Shown in pieces: positions 8,547 through 16,311 of a stretch of DNA of 64,000 nucleotides (position 1 is the first letter of the stretch; the number at the start of each line of letters is the position of its first letter). The position numbers and the translations under genes were made by a program. The stretch comes from Leptospira langatensis. Its GTDB lineage: Bacteria; Spirochaetota; Leptospiria; Leptospirales; Leptospiraceae. The notes under the pieces were generated by a model. It ran no database searches and had not been told where the DNA came from. It worked only from the letters and a program-made list of their open reading frames with translations. The stretch covers positions 1-64,000 of the forward strand of contig NZ_RQER01000011.1 in assembly GCF_004770615.1 (NCBI RefSeq), given 5' to 3'.

Positions 8547-9578
8547 TTATTTTTCCAAGGTAACGATACTCAATTCGGAGGTATTCCAATCTCCGTCAGA
8601 CACCGTTGTCTGGATAATTTTTATACCTCGACTAACGGACTCGAATGGACGATCAATAATGCCGAAAGGAGAATCTCCGTACGGTTTCGTTCGGAATAGA
8701 TCTAGTTGAGATTTGGACGCAATCAGCTTAATGGAATCCGTCCCATACGGTTCGCCTGCCGCCAAAATATAACCCGATCTTTCATCCGGAATAAGAAGTC
8801 TGACGTTTGCCTTTAAGAAATTGTTCGATTGAAACGAGTTTGGGAACAAAAGCAAAGTTTCCCCGTCGCTTTGTAAAAGGATCAGATATACATAACAATC
8901 TTCCGATGTGCTTACGGAGAAGGAAACAGGCTCATTCGACCTATAGACTTTTTGAGAAGAATTCAAACTGACTTTGATCGTTTGGCTTTTCGGTTTTAAG
9001 GCGCTTAGATTTCTAAGAAGAAGGTTTTGGGTGAGGAATCCCGTAAGCTCAGTAAAGATCTTTTCCGACTTTTCTCTTTTAAAAGAACGCAAAAACTCGG
9101 ACTTGGATGTTTCCACGTCCACAAGTTCCACGCTCCAACGATCCTTTTGGCTCTTTAAGTAGATTAGTTTCTGAGCGGCCAGTATCTTTCCTAACCTGGG
9201 AGCATTTGCGGTATCGGTGATCCCTGTTTGGCTCAATGAGATCTCATTCAATACGTCAGCAGTCCTTTGTCTATCGATCACAGAAATCCTTTCGGATCGG
9301 ATCAGCAAATCTTTCAGTTCGTCTTGCGGATTTTCGGAAGAAGTGTCCGAGCTAAGTAAGGCTATATTATATTTATCTAAAAAACTGGGAGAAGGGCTTG
9401 CCTCCGATCTTGGAAGAGGGGCAACAGGAACAGAAACGGTTTCCGAAGGACTTGCGCAATTGACTAAGACGAATAAGGAAATGAATAAGATGGTTTTGGA
9501 TAGAACGAAAATACCTGGAAGAAGCAGGGTCACCTGGAGTTCCGGGCCTCGGCCGTTCTTTACGGAAATCCTCTGCAT
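8547..9578 (-). CDS. CsgG-like plus DUF4384 lipoprotein
   Basis: A 343-residue lipoprotein (hydrophobic N-terminus ending FVLVNC). The N-terminal domain resembles the CsgG/curli-assembly nucleotide-binding-like fold, with SERISVIDRQRTADVLNEIS and LGKILAAQKLIYL. The C-terminal half has the DUF4384 pattern (LNSSQKVYRSNEPVSFSV, DCYVYLILLQSDGETLLLFPN), a domain often found with caspase-like proteins in bacteria. ATG 9578 is chosen because GGAGG lies five bases upstream; a TTG at 9596 is possible but has weaker support. First gene of the unit with the SPFH lipoprotein and orthocaspase. It probably acts at the periplasmic face of a membrane. Confidence 0.8.
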   Translation of the reverse strand: MQRISVKNGRGPELQVTLLLPGIFVLSKTILFISLFVLVNCASPSETVSVPVAPLPRSEASPSPSFLDKYNIALLSSDTSSENPQDELKDLLIRSERISVIDRQRTADVLNEISLSQTGITDTANAPRLGKILAAQKLIYLKSQKDRWSVELVDVETSKSEFLRSFKREKSEKIFTELTGFLTQNLLLRNLSALKPKSQTIKVSLNSSQKVYRSNEPVSFSVSTSEDCYVYLILLQSDGETLLLFPNSFQSNNFLKANVRLLIPDERSGYILAAGEPYGTDSIKLIASKSQLDLFRTKPYGDSPFGIIDRPFESVSRGIKIIQTTVSDGDWNTSELSIVTLEK

Positions 9579-9705
9579 GGTTGCCTCCGGAGACAAAGCT
9601 CTGTAAGATCCTACTTTGTACTTGGACCTTTTCGAAACCTGTTTTTCCTCGTTTTCCGGAAATTTTTTGAGCTGTTCTACAAGAAGGAAAACCTAACCTA
9701 AGGAC

Positions 9706-10770
9706 TTAGATCGAGAAATCTTCCACATAGACTTTCGCCTTGCGGATCCTCAGATAAACCGTTTCCCCAGGGAGAAGGTTTAGTTCTTTGTATATGTTCT
9801 GATCCAAAAGTGATTCTATCAGAGTGCCAGAATCTAGGCGTTTGAGTTCGATCCGCACATTCCTTCCTGTAGAATGGATGTATTGGATCTCGGCGGGAAT
9901 CCCAGCCTCTGCCGAGCGGGAAATTTCCACGTCATACGGTCTTACATAAGCAACTGCTTCTTGGTCTACTAGGTCCGAATGTTCCGGAGTCTCCACATGA
10001 AGATCGCCTATCGTAGCTTTTCCTTCGTTGATCCTTCCGTGGAACAGATTCACATCTCCTAAGAAATGGAATACGAAAGGGGTCTTAGGTTTATTATAAA
10101 CCTCGTCCGGAGTGCCGATCTGTTCTATCTTTCCCGAGCGAAGGATCACAATAGAATCGCTAACCTCTAAGGCTTCTTCTTGGTCATGAGTTACGAATAC
10201 GCTGGTGACGTGGATCTCATCATGGAGTCTGCGTAGCCAAGTCCGGAGTTCCTTTCGTACCTTGGCATCCAATGCACCGAAAGGTTCATCTAAAAGAAGG
10301 AACTTGGGCTCTATCGCCAATGCTCTTGCCAAAGCCACCCTTTGTCTCTGTCCACCGGAAAGTTCGAAAGGAAATCGATCGTGAAAATTCTCCAATTGGA
10401 CCAATTTCAGAAGTTGGAAAACTTTCGCTCTAATCTCTTCCTTAGAAGGACGAGTGGCTCTCGGACGGACCTTTAGGCCGAATGCGATATTCTCAAAGAT
10501 CGTCATGTGCCTAAATAAAGCATAATGTTGGAATACGAATCCAACTCCTCTGTCCTTGGAATTCTTGGTCTTGGATCTTTCTCCGTTGAACAAGACCTCT
10601 CCTTCATCGGGGACATCCAATCCTGCGATGATCCTAAGCAGAGTGGTCTTTCCACTACCCGAAGGACCGAGTAACGCGACCAAATTTCCTTCGGGAATGG
10701 TCAGGTCCACATGAGAGAGAGCTTGGAACTCTCCGAATCTTTTGCTAACATTGCGTATCTCTATGGACAT
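9706..10770 (-). CDS. cysA: Sulfate ABC transporter ATP-binding protein CysA
   Basis: A 354-residue ABC ATPase with Walker [10 protein letters not shown], signature [15 protein letters not shown], Walker [12 protein letters not shown] and the H-loop [11 protein letters not shown], followed by a C-terminal regulatory (TOBE-like) domain from about 240. Its best fit is CysA, the energising subunit for sulfate/thiosulfate import, because of the neighbouring Sbp-CysT-CysW genes. The ATG has an AGGAGA ribosome site. It is the last gene of the operon, nine bases after cysW. Confidence 0.93.
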   Translation of the reverse strand: MSIEIRNVSKRFGEFQALSHVDLTIPEGNLVALLGPSGSGKTTLLRIIAGLDVPDEGEVLFNGERSKTKNSKDRGVGFVFQHYALFRHMTIFENIAFGLKVRPRATRPSKEEIRAKVFQLLKLVQLENFHDRFPFELSGGQRQRVALARALAIEPKFLLLDEPFGALDAKVRKELRTWLRRLHDEIHVTSVFVTHDQEEALEVSDSIVILRSGKIEQIGTPDEVYNKPKTPFVFHFLGDVNLFHGRINEGKATIGDLHVETPEHSDLVDQEAVAYVRPYDVEISRSAEAGIPAEIQYIHSTGRNVRIELKRLDSGTLIESLLDQNIYKELNLLPGETVYLRIRKAKVYVEDFSI

Positions 10771-10779
10771 CTGTATCTC

Positions 10780-11679
10780 CTAAATTTGGAAATCCGGCGT
10801 ATTATTCTGGGCAAGCGATTCCTTGGAAGAAGAGGACGGAGTTCCTTCTTCCGGCTCCTTCTCCTCTTTCTTAGAATTAAGATTTCTTTCTAAGATGGAT
10901 TTCAAGACCAGAGTGAGTAAGGAAAGAAATACTAAAATAGAGGCTGCGGAGAAGGCTCCGATAGAGTTGTATTCATTGTACAACATTTCGATCTGCAGAG
11001 GAAGCGTGTTTGTCTTTCCTCGGATATGGCCTGATAGAACGGAAACCGCGCCGAATTCTCCCATCGCTCTTGCGTTACATAAGATCAATCCGTAGAGAAG
11101 GCCCCATTTGATATTCGGGATGATGATCTTGAGAAAAGTCTGCCTAAGAGAGGCCCCCAAGAGAATTCCAGCTTCTTCCTCTTCTTTTCCCTGGCTTTGC
11201 ATAAGAGGGATGAGCTCTCTTGCGACAAAAGGAAGAGTGATAAAGATCGTCGCTATGACAAGGCCAGGAGTATTGAATACGATCTTAATATTCCATTCTT
11301 CTAATGTATTTCCTAGCCAACCCTGTCTTCCGAAAACCAGCAGGAAGATAAGCCCCGAGATCACCGGAGAAACAGCAAAAGGAGAATCTATGATAGTAAG
11401 AAGGATATTCTTTCCCGGAAATTCGAAACGGGTGAGAAGGAACGCCGCAACGAGTCCGAATACTGTGTTCAAGGGGACCGCGATCGCCGCCACCTTAAGG
11501 GTCATGATCATCGCAGAGATCGTATCCGAATCCTGCAATCCTTGTAGATAGGCCTCCCATCCTCCGGCGAACGCCTCTAAGAATACGGTGGCGATCGGAA
11601 GAAGAAGGATGAGCGACGCAAGTACAAGCACGGAGCCGATGAGCAGGATCCGGATCCAGATAGGCTCGGCATGTTTCAT
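10780..11679 (-). CDS. cysW: Sulfate ABC transporter permease CysW
   Basis: A 299-residue inner-membrane permease with six predicted transmembrane segments and the EAA cytoplasmic loop ([20 protein letters not shown]) that contacts CysA. The C-terminal end (after about 265) is a short Glu/Ser-rich tail. Its ATG overlaps the cysT stop (ATGA) and is preceded by a strong AGGAGG site, which suggests coupled translation. With CysT it forms the channel for sulfate or thiosulfate. Confidence 0.92.
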   Translation of the reverse strand: MKHAEPIWIRILLIGSVLVLASLILLLPIATVFLEAFAGGWEAYLQGLQDSDTISAMIMTLKVAAIAVPLNTVFGLVAAFLLTRFEFPGKNILLTIIDSPFAVSPVISGLIFLLVFGRQGWLGNTLEEWNIKIVFNTPGLVIATIFITLPFVARELIPLMQSQGKEEEEAGILLGASLRQTFLKIIIPNIKWGLLYGLILCNARAMGEFGAVSVLSGHIRGKTNTLPLQIEMLYNEYNSIGAFSAASILVFLSLLTLVLKSILERNLNSKKEEKEPEEGTPSSSSKESLAQNNTPDFQI

Positions 11680-12503
11680 CCCAACCTCCTAGATGCTCTG
11701 TTCTGGAAGAAATTGATCGCAAGCATGATCGTAAAAGACAGAACCAACATTAAGAGTGCGATTCCGGTAGCCTTCGCATATTCGTATTGTTCCAACTTAG
11801 TAACGATGAGAAGGGGAAGGATCTCCGTCTTACCGGGCAAATTCCCGGAAATGAAAACTACGGAGCCGTATTCTCCTATCCCTCTTGCAAACGCCATACT
11901 CGTTCCCGTTAACAGAGAAGGAATAAGTTCCGGCAAGATCACTTTCGTGAATGTCTGGAACCTGCTTGCTCCCAAGCAAAACGCACTCTCTTCTAATTCT
12001 TTAGGAAGTTCTTCCAGGATGGGTTGCACTGTGCGGACCACAAAAGGAAATCCGATAAAAACGAGAGCGATCACGATCCCGGCGGGAGTGTAAGCGATCT
12101 TGATCCCGAGGGGTTCGAAGAATTGGCCGATCCAACCCTTGGGAGAATAGATCGTAGTGAGTGCGATCCCTGCCACTGCAGTGGGAAGAGTGAACGGAAG
12201 ATCCACTAAGGAATCCAAGATCCTCTTTCCGGGAAAATCATAACGGACTAGGACCCATGCGAACAAGAATCCCACAAATAGATTGATGATCGCTGCGACC
12301 CCTCCGGCCCCGAAACTAAGGATTAGTGCCTTTTGGATCCTATCCTCGGAAAAAACCTCTAAGAGTCCGGACCAACCTAGATTTGCCGATTTGAATACAA
12401 GAGAGGATAAGGGAATAATTACGAAACAACTCAGGTAAAATATGGTCAGGCCCAAGGAAAGGCCAAAGCTTGTTTTAGAATAAGGGCGAAAGATCAGTTT
12501 CAA
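11676..12503 (-). CDS. cysT: Sulfate ABC transporter permease CysT (CysU)
   Basis: A 275-residue permease with about six transmembrane helices and the EAA-type loop ([20 protein letters not shown]). The segment [20 protein letters not shown] is typical of sulfate permeases of the CysT/CysW pair. The start is a TTG at 12503, as no ATG or GTG lies near the expected N-terminus; this and the hairpin between it and sbp suggest lower expression than the binding protein. The stop overlaps the cysW start. Confidence 0.9.
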   Translation of the reverse strand: MKLIFRPYSKTSFGLSLGLTIFYLSCFVIIPLSSLVFKSANLGWSGLLEVFSEDRIQKALILSFGAGGVAAIINLFVGFLFAWVLVRYDFPGKRILDSLVDLPFTLPTAVAGIALTTIYSPKGWIGQFFEPLGIKIAYTPAGIVIALVFIGFPFVVRTVQPILEELPKELEESAFCLGASRFQTFTKVILPELIPSLLTGTSMAFARGIGEYGSVVFISGNLPGKTEILPLLIVTKLEQYEYAKATGIALLMLVLSFTIMLAINFFQNRASRRLG

Positions 12504-12556
12504 AGCGGAAGGAGTCCCTGAAGTCGATTCTTGGGAGACAGTCTATTTCGTCAAAC

Positions 12557-12582
12557 CAAGAGCCGACAAATGCCGGCTCTTG
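12557..12582 (-). terminator. Intra-operon hairpin between sbp and cysT
   Basis: A perfect nine-pair stem (CAAGAGCCG and CGGCTCTTG) with an eight-base loop lies between the sbp stop and the cysT start. On the minus strand it is followed by only TTT, so it is a weak terminator or an mRNA-stabilising hairpin rather than a full stop. Such structures commonly raise binding-protein levels above permease levels in ABC operons. Confidence 0.5.
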
Positions 12583-12608
12583 TAGAGTAAGCTTTTTTAG
12601 AAGAAGGA

Positions 12609-13649
12609 TTACTTCTTCGCTTCTCCGTAAATGGAGTCGAATAGACCTCCATCCGCGAAATGCTTTTTGTGAGCTGCTGCCCAAGATCCTTCAATGCTTC
12701 TTACATCGAATAGATTGATCTTAGGGAATTTGGAAGCGTTTGCTTTCAATACCGCAGCATCGTTCGGACGGAAGAAATGTTTTGCAACGATCTCTTGTCC
12801 TTCTTTGGTATATAAGAAATTCAAGTAAGCCTTTGCGAGTTCCGTAGTTCCTTTCTTCGCTGTGACTTTTTCCACGACTGCAACAGGGGTTTCCGCAAGA
12901 ATACTGGCGCTCGGATACACTACTTCCAATTGGGAGTTCCCACCGTTCGCTTTTTTGGATTCGGAGATGGCGAGTTCTGCCTCATTTTCCCAAGCTAAAA
13001 GAACATCCCCAATCCCTCTTTGCACGAAAGTGGTAGTGGAACCTCTGGCGCCAGTATCCAGAACGGAAGTGTTTTTGTAGAGAGCCTTCACGAATTCGGT
13101 AGCCTTCGCTTCTGTCCCGTACTTCTTTTTTGCGAATCCCCAGGCTGCGAGATAATTCCAACGAGCGCCTCCGGAAGTCTTAGGATTCGGAGTGATCACA
13201 CCGATACCAGGTTTTACTATATCGTCCCAATCCTTGATCGCCTTGGGATTTCCCTTTCTTACTAAGAATACGATGGTAGAATAGTACGGAACGGAATGAT
13301 GAGGGAATTCTTTCTCCCATTCTTTAGAAATCGCACCTGAATTATTTACGATGCTATCAATATCGTAGGCCAATGCCAAAGTAACCACGTCCGCTTCTAA
13401 ACCGTCGATCACCGCTCTGGCTTGCTTACCTGAACCGCCGTGGGATTGTTGGATGGTAAGTCCTTTGCCTGTCTTCTTCTTCCAAGAATCGATGAAGTGC
13501 TTATTTACATCTTCGTAAAGTTCACGGGTGGGATCAAAGGAAACGTTCAGTAAAACATCGTCTGCATACACGGAAAATGCTGCCACACTGCTGAGTAGGA
13601 AGATCGCCAAGGATCGGAGGAACTTAGATTTCGTTTTCATAGGATTCAC
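12609..13649 (-). CDS. sbp: Periplasmic sulfate-binding protein
   Basis: A 346-residue binding protein of the Sbp/CysP family with a Sec signal peptide (cleavage near SVYADD). Family motifs include [43 protein letters not shown] and [17 protein letters not shown], which line the sulfate site. The start can be GTG 13649 (AAGGG about eight bases upstream) or ATG 13640. It is the first gene of the sulfate import operon. A perfect palindrome 36 bases upstream is a likely operator. Confidence 0.93.
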   Translation of the reverse strand: MNPMKTKSKFLRSLAIFLLSSVAAFSVYADDVLLNVSFDPTRELYEDVNKHFIDSWKKKTGKGLTIQQSHGGSGKQARAVIDGLEADVVTLALAYDIDSIVNNSGAISKEWEKEFPHHSVPYYSTIVFLVRKGNPKAIKDWDDIVKPGIGVITPNPKTSGGARWNYLAAWGFAKKKYGTEAKATEFVKALYKNTSVLDTGARGSTTTFVQRGIGDVLLAWENEAELAISESKKANGGNSQLEVVYPSASILAETPVAVVEKVTAKKGTTELAKAYLNFLYTKEGQEIVAKHFFRPNDAAVLKANASKFPKINLFDVRSIEGSWAAAHKKHFADGGLFDSIYGEAKK

Positions 13650-13684
13650 TTTTACATCCCTTTTGCCAATAAGCCAGAGGTTTA

Positions 13685-13700
13685 ATCCAATTTATTGGAT
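13685..13700. promoter_or_regulatory. Perfect 16-bp palindrome upstream of sbp
   Basis: ATCCAAT-TT-ATTGGAT is a perfect inverted repeat (seven-base arms) in the short space between the divergent sbp operon and the SpoIIE phosphatase gene. Its place suggests an operator for the sulfate operon. The half-site ATTGGA recalls targets of Rrf2/CymR-type cysteine regulators, but that link is only a guess. Confidence 0.45.
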
Positions 13701-15893
13701 ATTTTTCTGCTATACTTGGAAGACCTCCAGGGTTTGTCAAGGAAGGTTTTATATCTTGGAAAGATTTTTTTCCTATGCTTTTCACTCGATCTAGGTAAAT
13801 TTTCCGGTAAGCGAGGAGTTCCTACCATTCATCGATTTGTTACCAATCTGAAAAATGGGTTTTTGGTCCTTCTACTTGCGGCCGTCGTTCTAGTTCTTCC
13901 TGGTTGCGGAGATATTTGGGAGAAGGCCGATCATCCTCCTGTGGTCCAGGGTCTCCTGGAGTTAAACTCCCACGATCTGGAAACCCAAGGTCCGATCTTA
14001 CTCTCCGGAGTCTGGAAATTCCGTTGGTTGTTTTGGAAAAGTCTGGGCTCCGAAGACCAGGGCACCTACGAAATGCTACCAGTTCCCGCTTCCTGGAATG
14101 GAAAGAACGGGACCAGATTGGGAGAAGGGTACGGAACCTACGAACTCACGATCAAACTGAACCGGCACTATGGAGAACTTGCTCTTCTTGTGCAAGAGCA
14201 GAGTTCTTCCTACTTCTTGTACGTGGATGGAAAGCTACTCGCTTCCTGCGGAGAAGTAGAATTCCCGAATACTACGGATATCACCGTCTTCGAAGTGAAG
14301 CCTGCTTGGTGCACTAAGTTCGTAACCTTCTATCCTCAAAGCGACGAGGTGCATATAGCTATGCAGATCGCGAATAAGGAGCATAGGTTGGGTGGCTTCT
14401 GGGCTCCCATGCGATTCGGGACGGCTAAGAATCTGGCTCAGGTCTGGCATGGGGAAAGGTTCATGGATGTGTTCCTTGCAGGAGGACTTCTTTGCATAGG
14501 ACTACTGCATTTGATCTTTGCCGTTGTACGAAGGGGGGAAGCGGCTTCTCTCTATTTTGGACTGTACTGTCTCATCATGGCAACGAGGGGAATCTTTGCA
14601 GGAACAAGGGTCGTTTCAGAATATTTTGATTTTCTAAAATACTCTCATTTTATCCGGATAGAATATATTACCTTCTACTTGGCCATTCCCGTCTTCTTAA
14701 GTTATATCTTATCCGTATTTCCCAGAGAATTGAAGAGGATCCTTGTGGATCTGGTTTGGTGGATCGCTGCCGGAGCCTGCTTAGTCGTACTCATCTTTCC
14801 CGTACGGATCTTTACTTATACGGTCACTATTTATTACTTGGTGGCTTTTCTTGCAGGGACCTTAAGCCTATTTTCTCTCACGAAAGCGGCGCTGCGAAAG
14901 AGAAAGGGTGCGCTTATCATTCTCGCAGGATTCGTATTCGTATATGCGGCGCTCATACATGATATACTCTATGCTACCTTCTTCTTGGATACCGGATACT
15001 TTACGAATATAGGAGCATTCATCTTCTTGATCGCTCAATCCGTATTCTTATCTATACGGAGCTCGGACAATTTGGACAGGCTCTTGGATCTTTCTAGAAA
15101 TTTGGAGAGAAGGGTAGAGGACAGGACCAAGCAATTGAGAAACGCTCTTCGTCTCATCCAGAACGATCTGAATATTGCAAGAGAGATCCAGAAGGGTCTC
15201 TTGGATCTGGAAGACGGTGCCGAGCGTATCCTAGACGGTCTGCGATTTCGGATATTGCATAAGCCTCTTGCCGAAGTAGGGGGAGACCTCTACGATATCG
15301 TACGACTTCCCGATGGAAGGGTCCGTATCTTTCTTGCGGACGCTACAGGACATGGGATCCAAGCCGCTCTCATCACCATTCTGATCCGGAGAGTATACGA
15401 GGATCTGAGATGGAAGGAAGGAACTCCAGGCAGTCTATTGTCCGAAATGGGTTCCGAGTTCCATGGCAAGTACGGAAATATCTCCACATACTTCTCCGCT
15501 GCGATCTTAGAGATCTCCCCGAATAAAGAGAAACTCACGCTGTCCTTGGCAGGATCTCCTCCTATTTTAGTGCAGACCCAAGACGAGGAGCATGTAGTAG
15601 AGTGCGAAAATCCTCTCGTAGGTCTTTTGCCTAGTTTTCAATTTACGGATAGAGAGATCGCGCTTACGGAACACTATCGTATTCTTTGCTTTACGGATGG
15701 GCTTTCGGAGTCGGCGAGATTTCCAGGAGATTTCTTCGGAATGGAGAGAGTACTCGCAGCTTTAAGAATGGGGGGCGACCAGGATCTCCAGGAACTACTT
15801 TCTACGATCCATTCCGATCTGCAAAGATTCTTGGGAAGTGCGGAACCGAAGGACGATCTTCTCCTTATCGGCATAGAAGATAAGAGAAAGTAA
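13695..15893 (+). CDS. Membrane sensor with SpoIIE-type phosphatase
   Basis: The protein has a lipoprotein-like signal (LVLLLAAVVLVLPGC), an extracellular 7TMR-DISM-type jelly-roll domain (VWKFRWLF, EGYGTYELTIKL), seven predicted transmembrane helices, a coiled-coil (LERRVEDRTKQLRNALRLIQ) and a PP2C/SpoIIE phosphatase domain with metal sites EVGGDLYDI, ADATGHG and FTDGLSES. Such proteins dephosphorylate anti-sigma antagonists (partner-switching control) in response to an outside ligand. The start is unclear. TTG 13695 is the outer limit, with no ATG before the signal segment; a GAGGAG site at 13813-13818 points to an ATT at 13827 that would place the signal peptide normally. No partner genes are adjacent. 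Confidence 0.85.
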   Translation: MDIFLLYLEDLQGLSRKVLYLGKIFFLCFSLDLGKFSGKRGVPTIHRFVTNLKNGFLVLLLAAVVLVLPGCGDIWEKADHPPVVQGLLELNSHDLETQGPILLSGVWKFRWLFWKSLGSEDQGTYEMLPVPASWNGKNGTRLGEGYGTYELTIKLNRHYGELALLVQEQSSSYFLYVDGKLLASCGEVEFPNTTDITVFEVKPAWCTKFVTFYPQSDEVHIAMQIANKEHRLGGFWAPMRFGTAKNLAQVWHGERFMDVFLAGGLLCIGLLHLIFAVVRRGEAASLYFGLYCLIMATRGIFAGTRVVSEYFDFLKYSHFIRIEYITFYLAIPVFLSYILSVFPRELKRILVDLVWWIAAGACLVVLIFPVRIFTYTVTIYYLVAFLAGTLSLFSLTKAALRKRKGALIILAGFVFVYAALIHDILYATFFLDTGYFTNIGAFIFLIAQSVFLSIRSSDNLDRLLDLSRNLERRVEDRTKQLRNALRLIQNDLNIAREIQKGLLDLEDGAERILDGLRFRILHKPLAEVGGDLYDIVRLPDGRVRIFLADATGHGIQAALITILIRRVYEDLRWKEGTPGSLLSEMGSEFHGKYGNISTYFSAAILEISPNKEKLTLSLAGSPPILVQTQDEEHVVECENPLVGLLPSFQFTDREIALTEHYRILCFTDGLSESARFPGDFFGMERVLAALRMGGDQDLQELLSTIHSDLQRFLGSAEPKDDLLLIGIEDKRK

Positions 15894-16091
15894 GGCTACA
15901 CCGCGACGGATTTTTATAATGAATAACGAAAACCTTTTTCTTTTAAATTACGGATATTGAGATCCTTTCTTAGTACATGGTGTTCGTTTTCTAGTTTTAT
16001 TGTATTGATCTCTTTAAAAGATGGTTAGAGAGATGGTACACGGGATCTCCTTGAGAGATATTCCCGAAATCATTACCAGGTAGAGGACCCT

Positions 16092-16226
16092 ATGGCATTT
16101 AAGCTCGACGGGGCAAAATTCCCCACTTTGGAAGAGCTCATTACGGCTCTTTATCCACTCTATGCGGATAAAATGAGCGAAGCTGAATTCAGAAAGTACG
16201 TTCAGGAAAATGTGAAGGAAGAATAA
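16092..16226 (+). CDS. Small 44-residue protein, unknown function
   Basis: A short frame beginning MAFKLDGAKFPTLEELITAL and ending ENVKEE, with a GAGGA ribosome site eight bases before the ATG. The sequence has well-formed amphipathic helices (TLEELITALYPLYADKM, SEAEFRKYVQENVKEE) and no Cys or membrane part, so it looks like a small cytoplasmic helical protein. A 20-codon frame (16021-16083) ends just before it and may be a leader. It stands between the SpoIIE phosphatase and a large membrane protein. It is too small for routine gene callers, so it may be unannotated. Confidence 0.6.
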   Translation: MAFKLDGAKFPTLEELITALYPLYADKMSEAEFRKYVQENVKEE

Positions 16227-16311
16227 TCTTCCTTCTACTTGATCCTTTAGGGAATCGGAAACTGCCTTAGTTTTGCTTGTCAATTCGGGCCGTTTTCCTT
16301 ACCTTCGCGGC

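Noticed and set aside
16021..16083. 20-codon frame starting MVREMVHGISLRDIPEIITR before the 44-residue gene
   Set aside because: No clear ribosome site and very short; kept only as a possible leader in the entry of the next gene.
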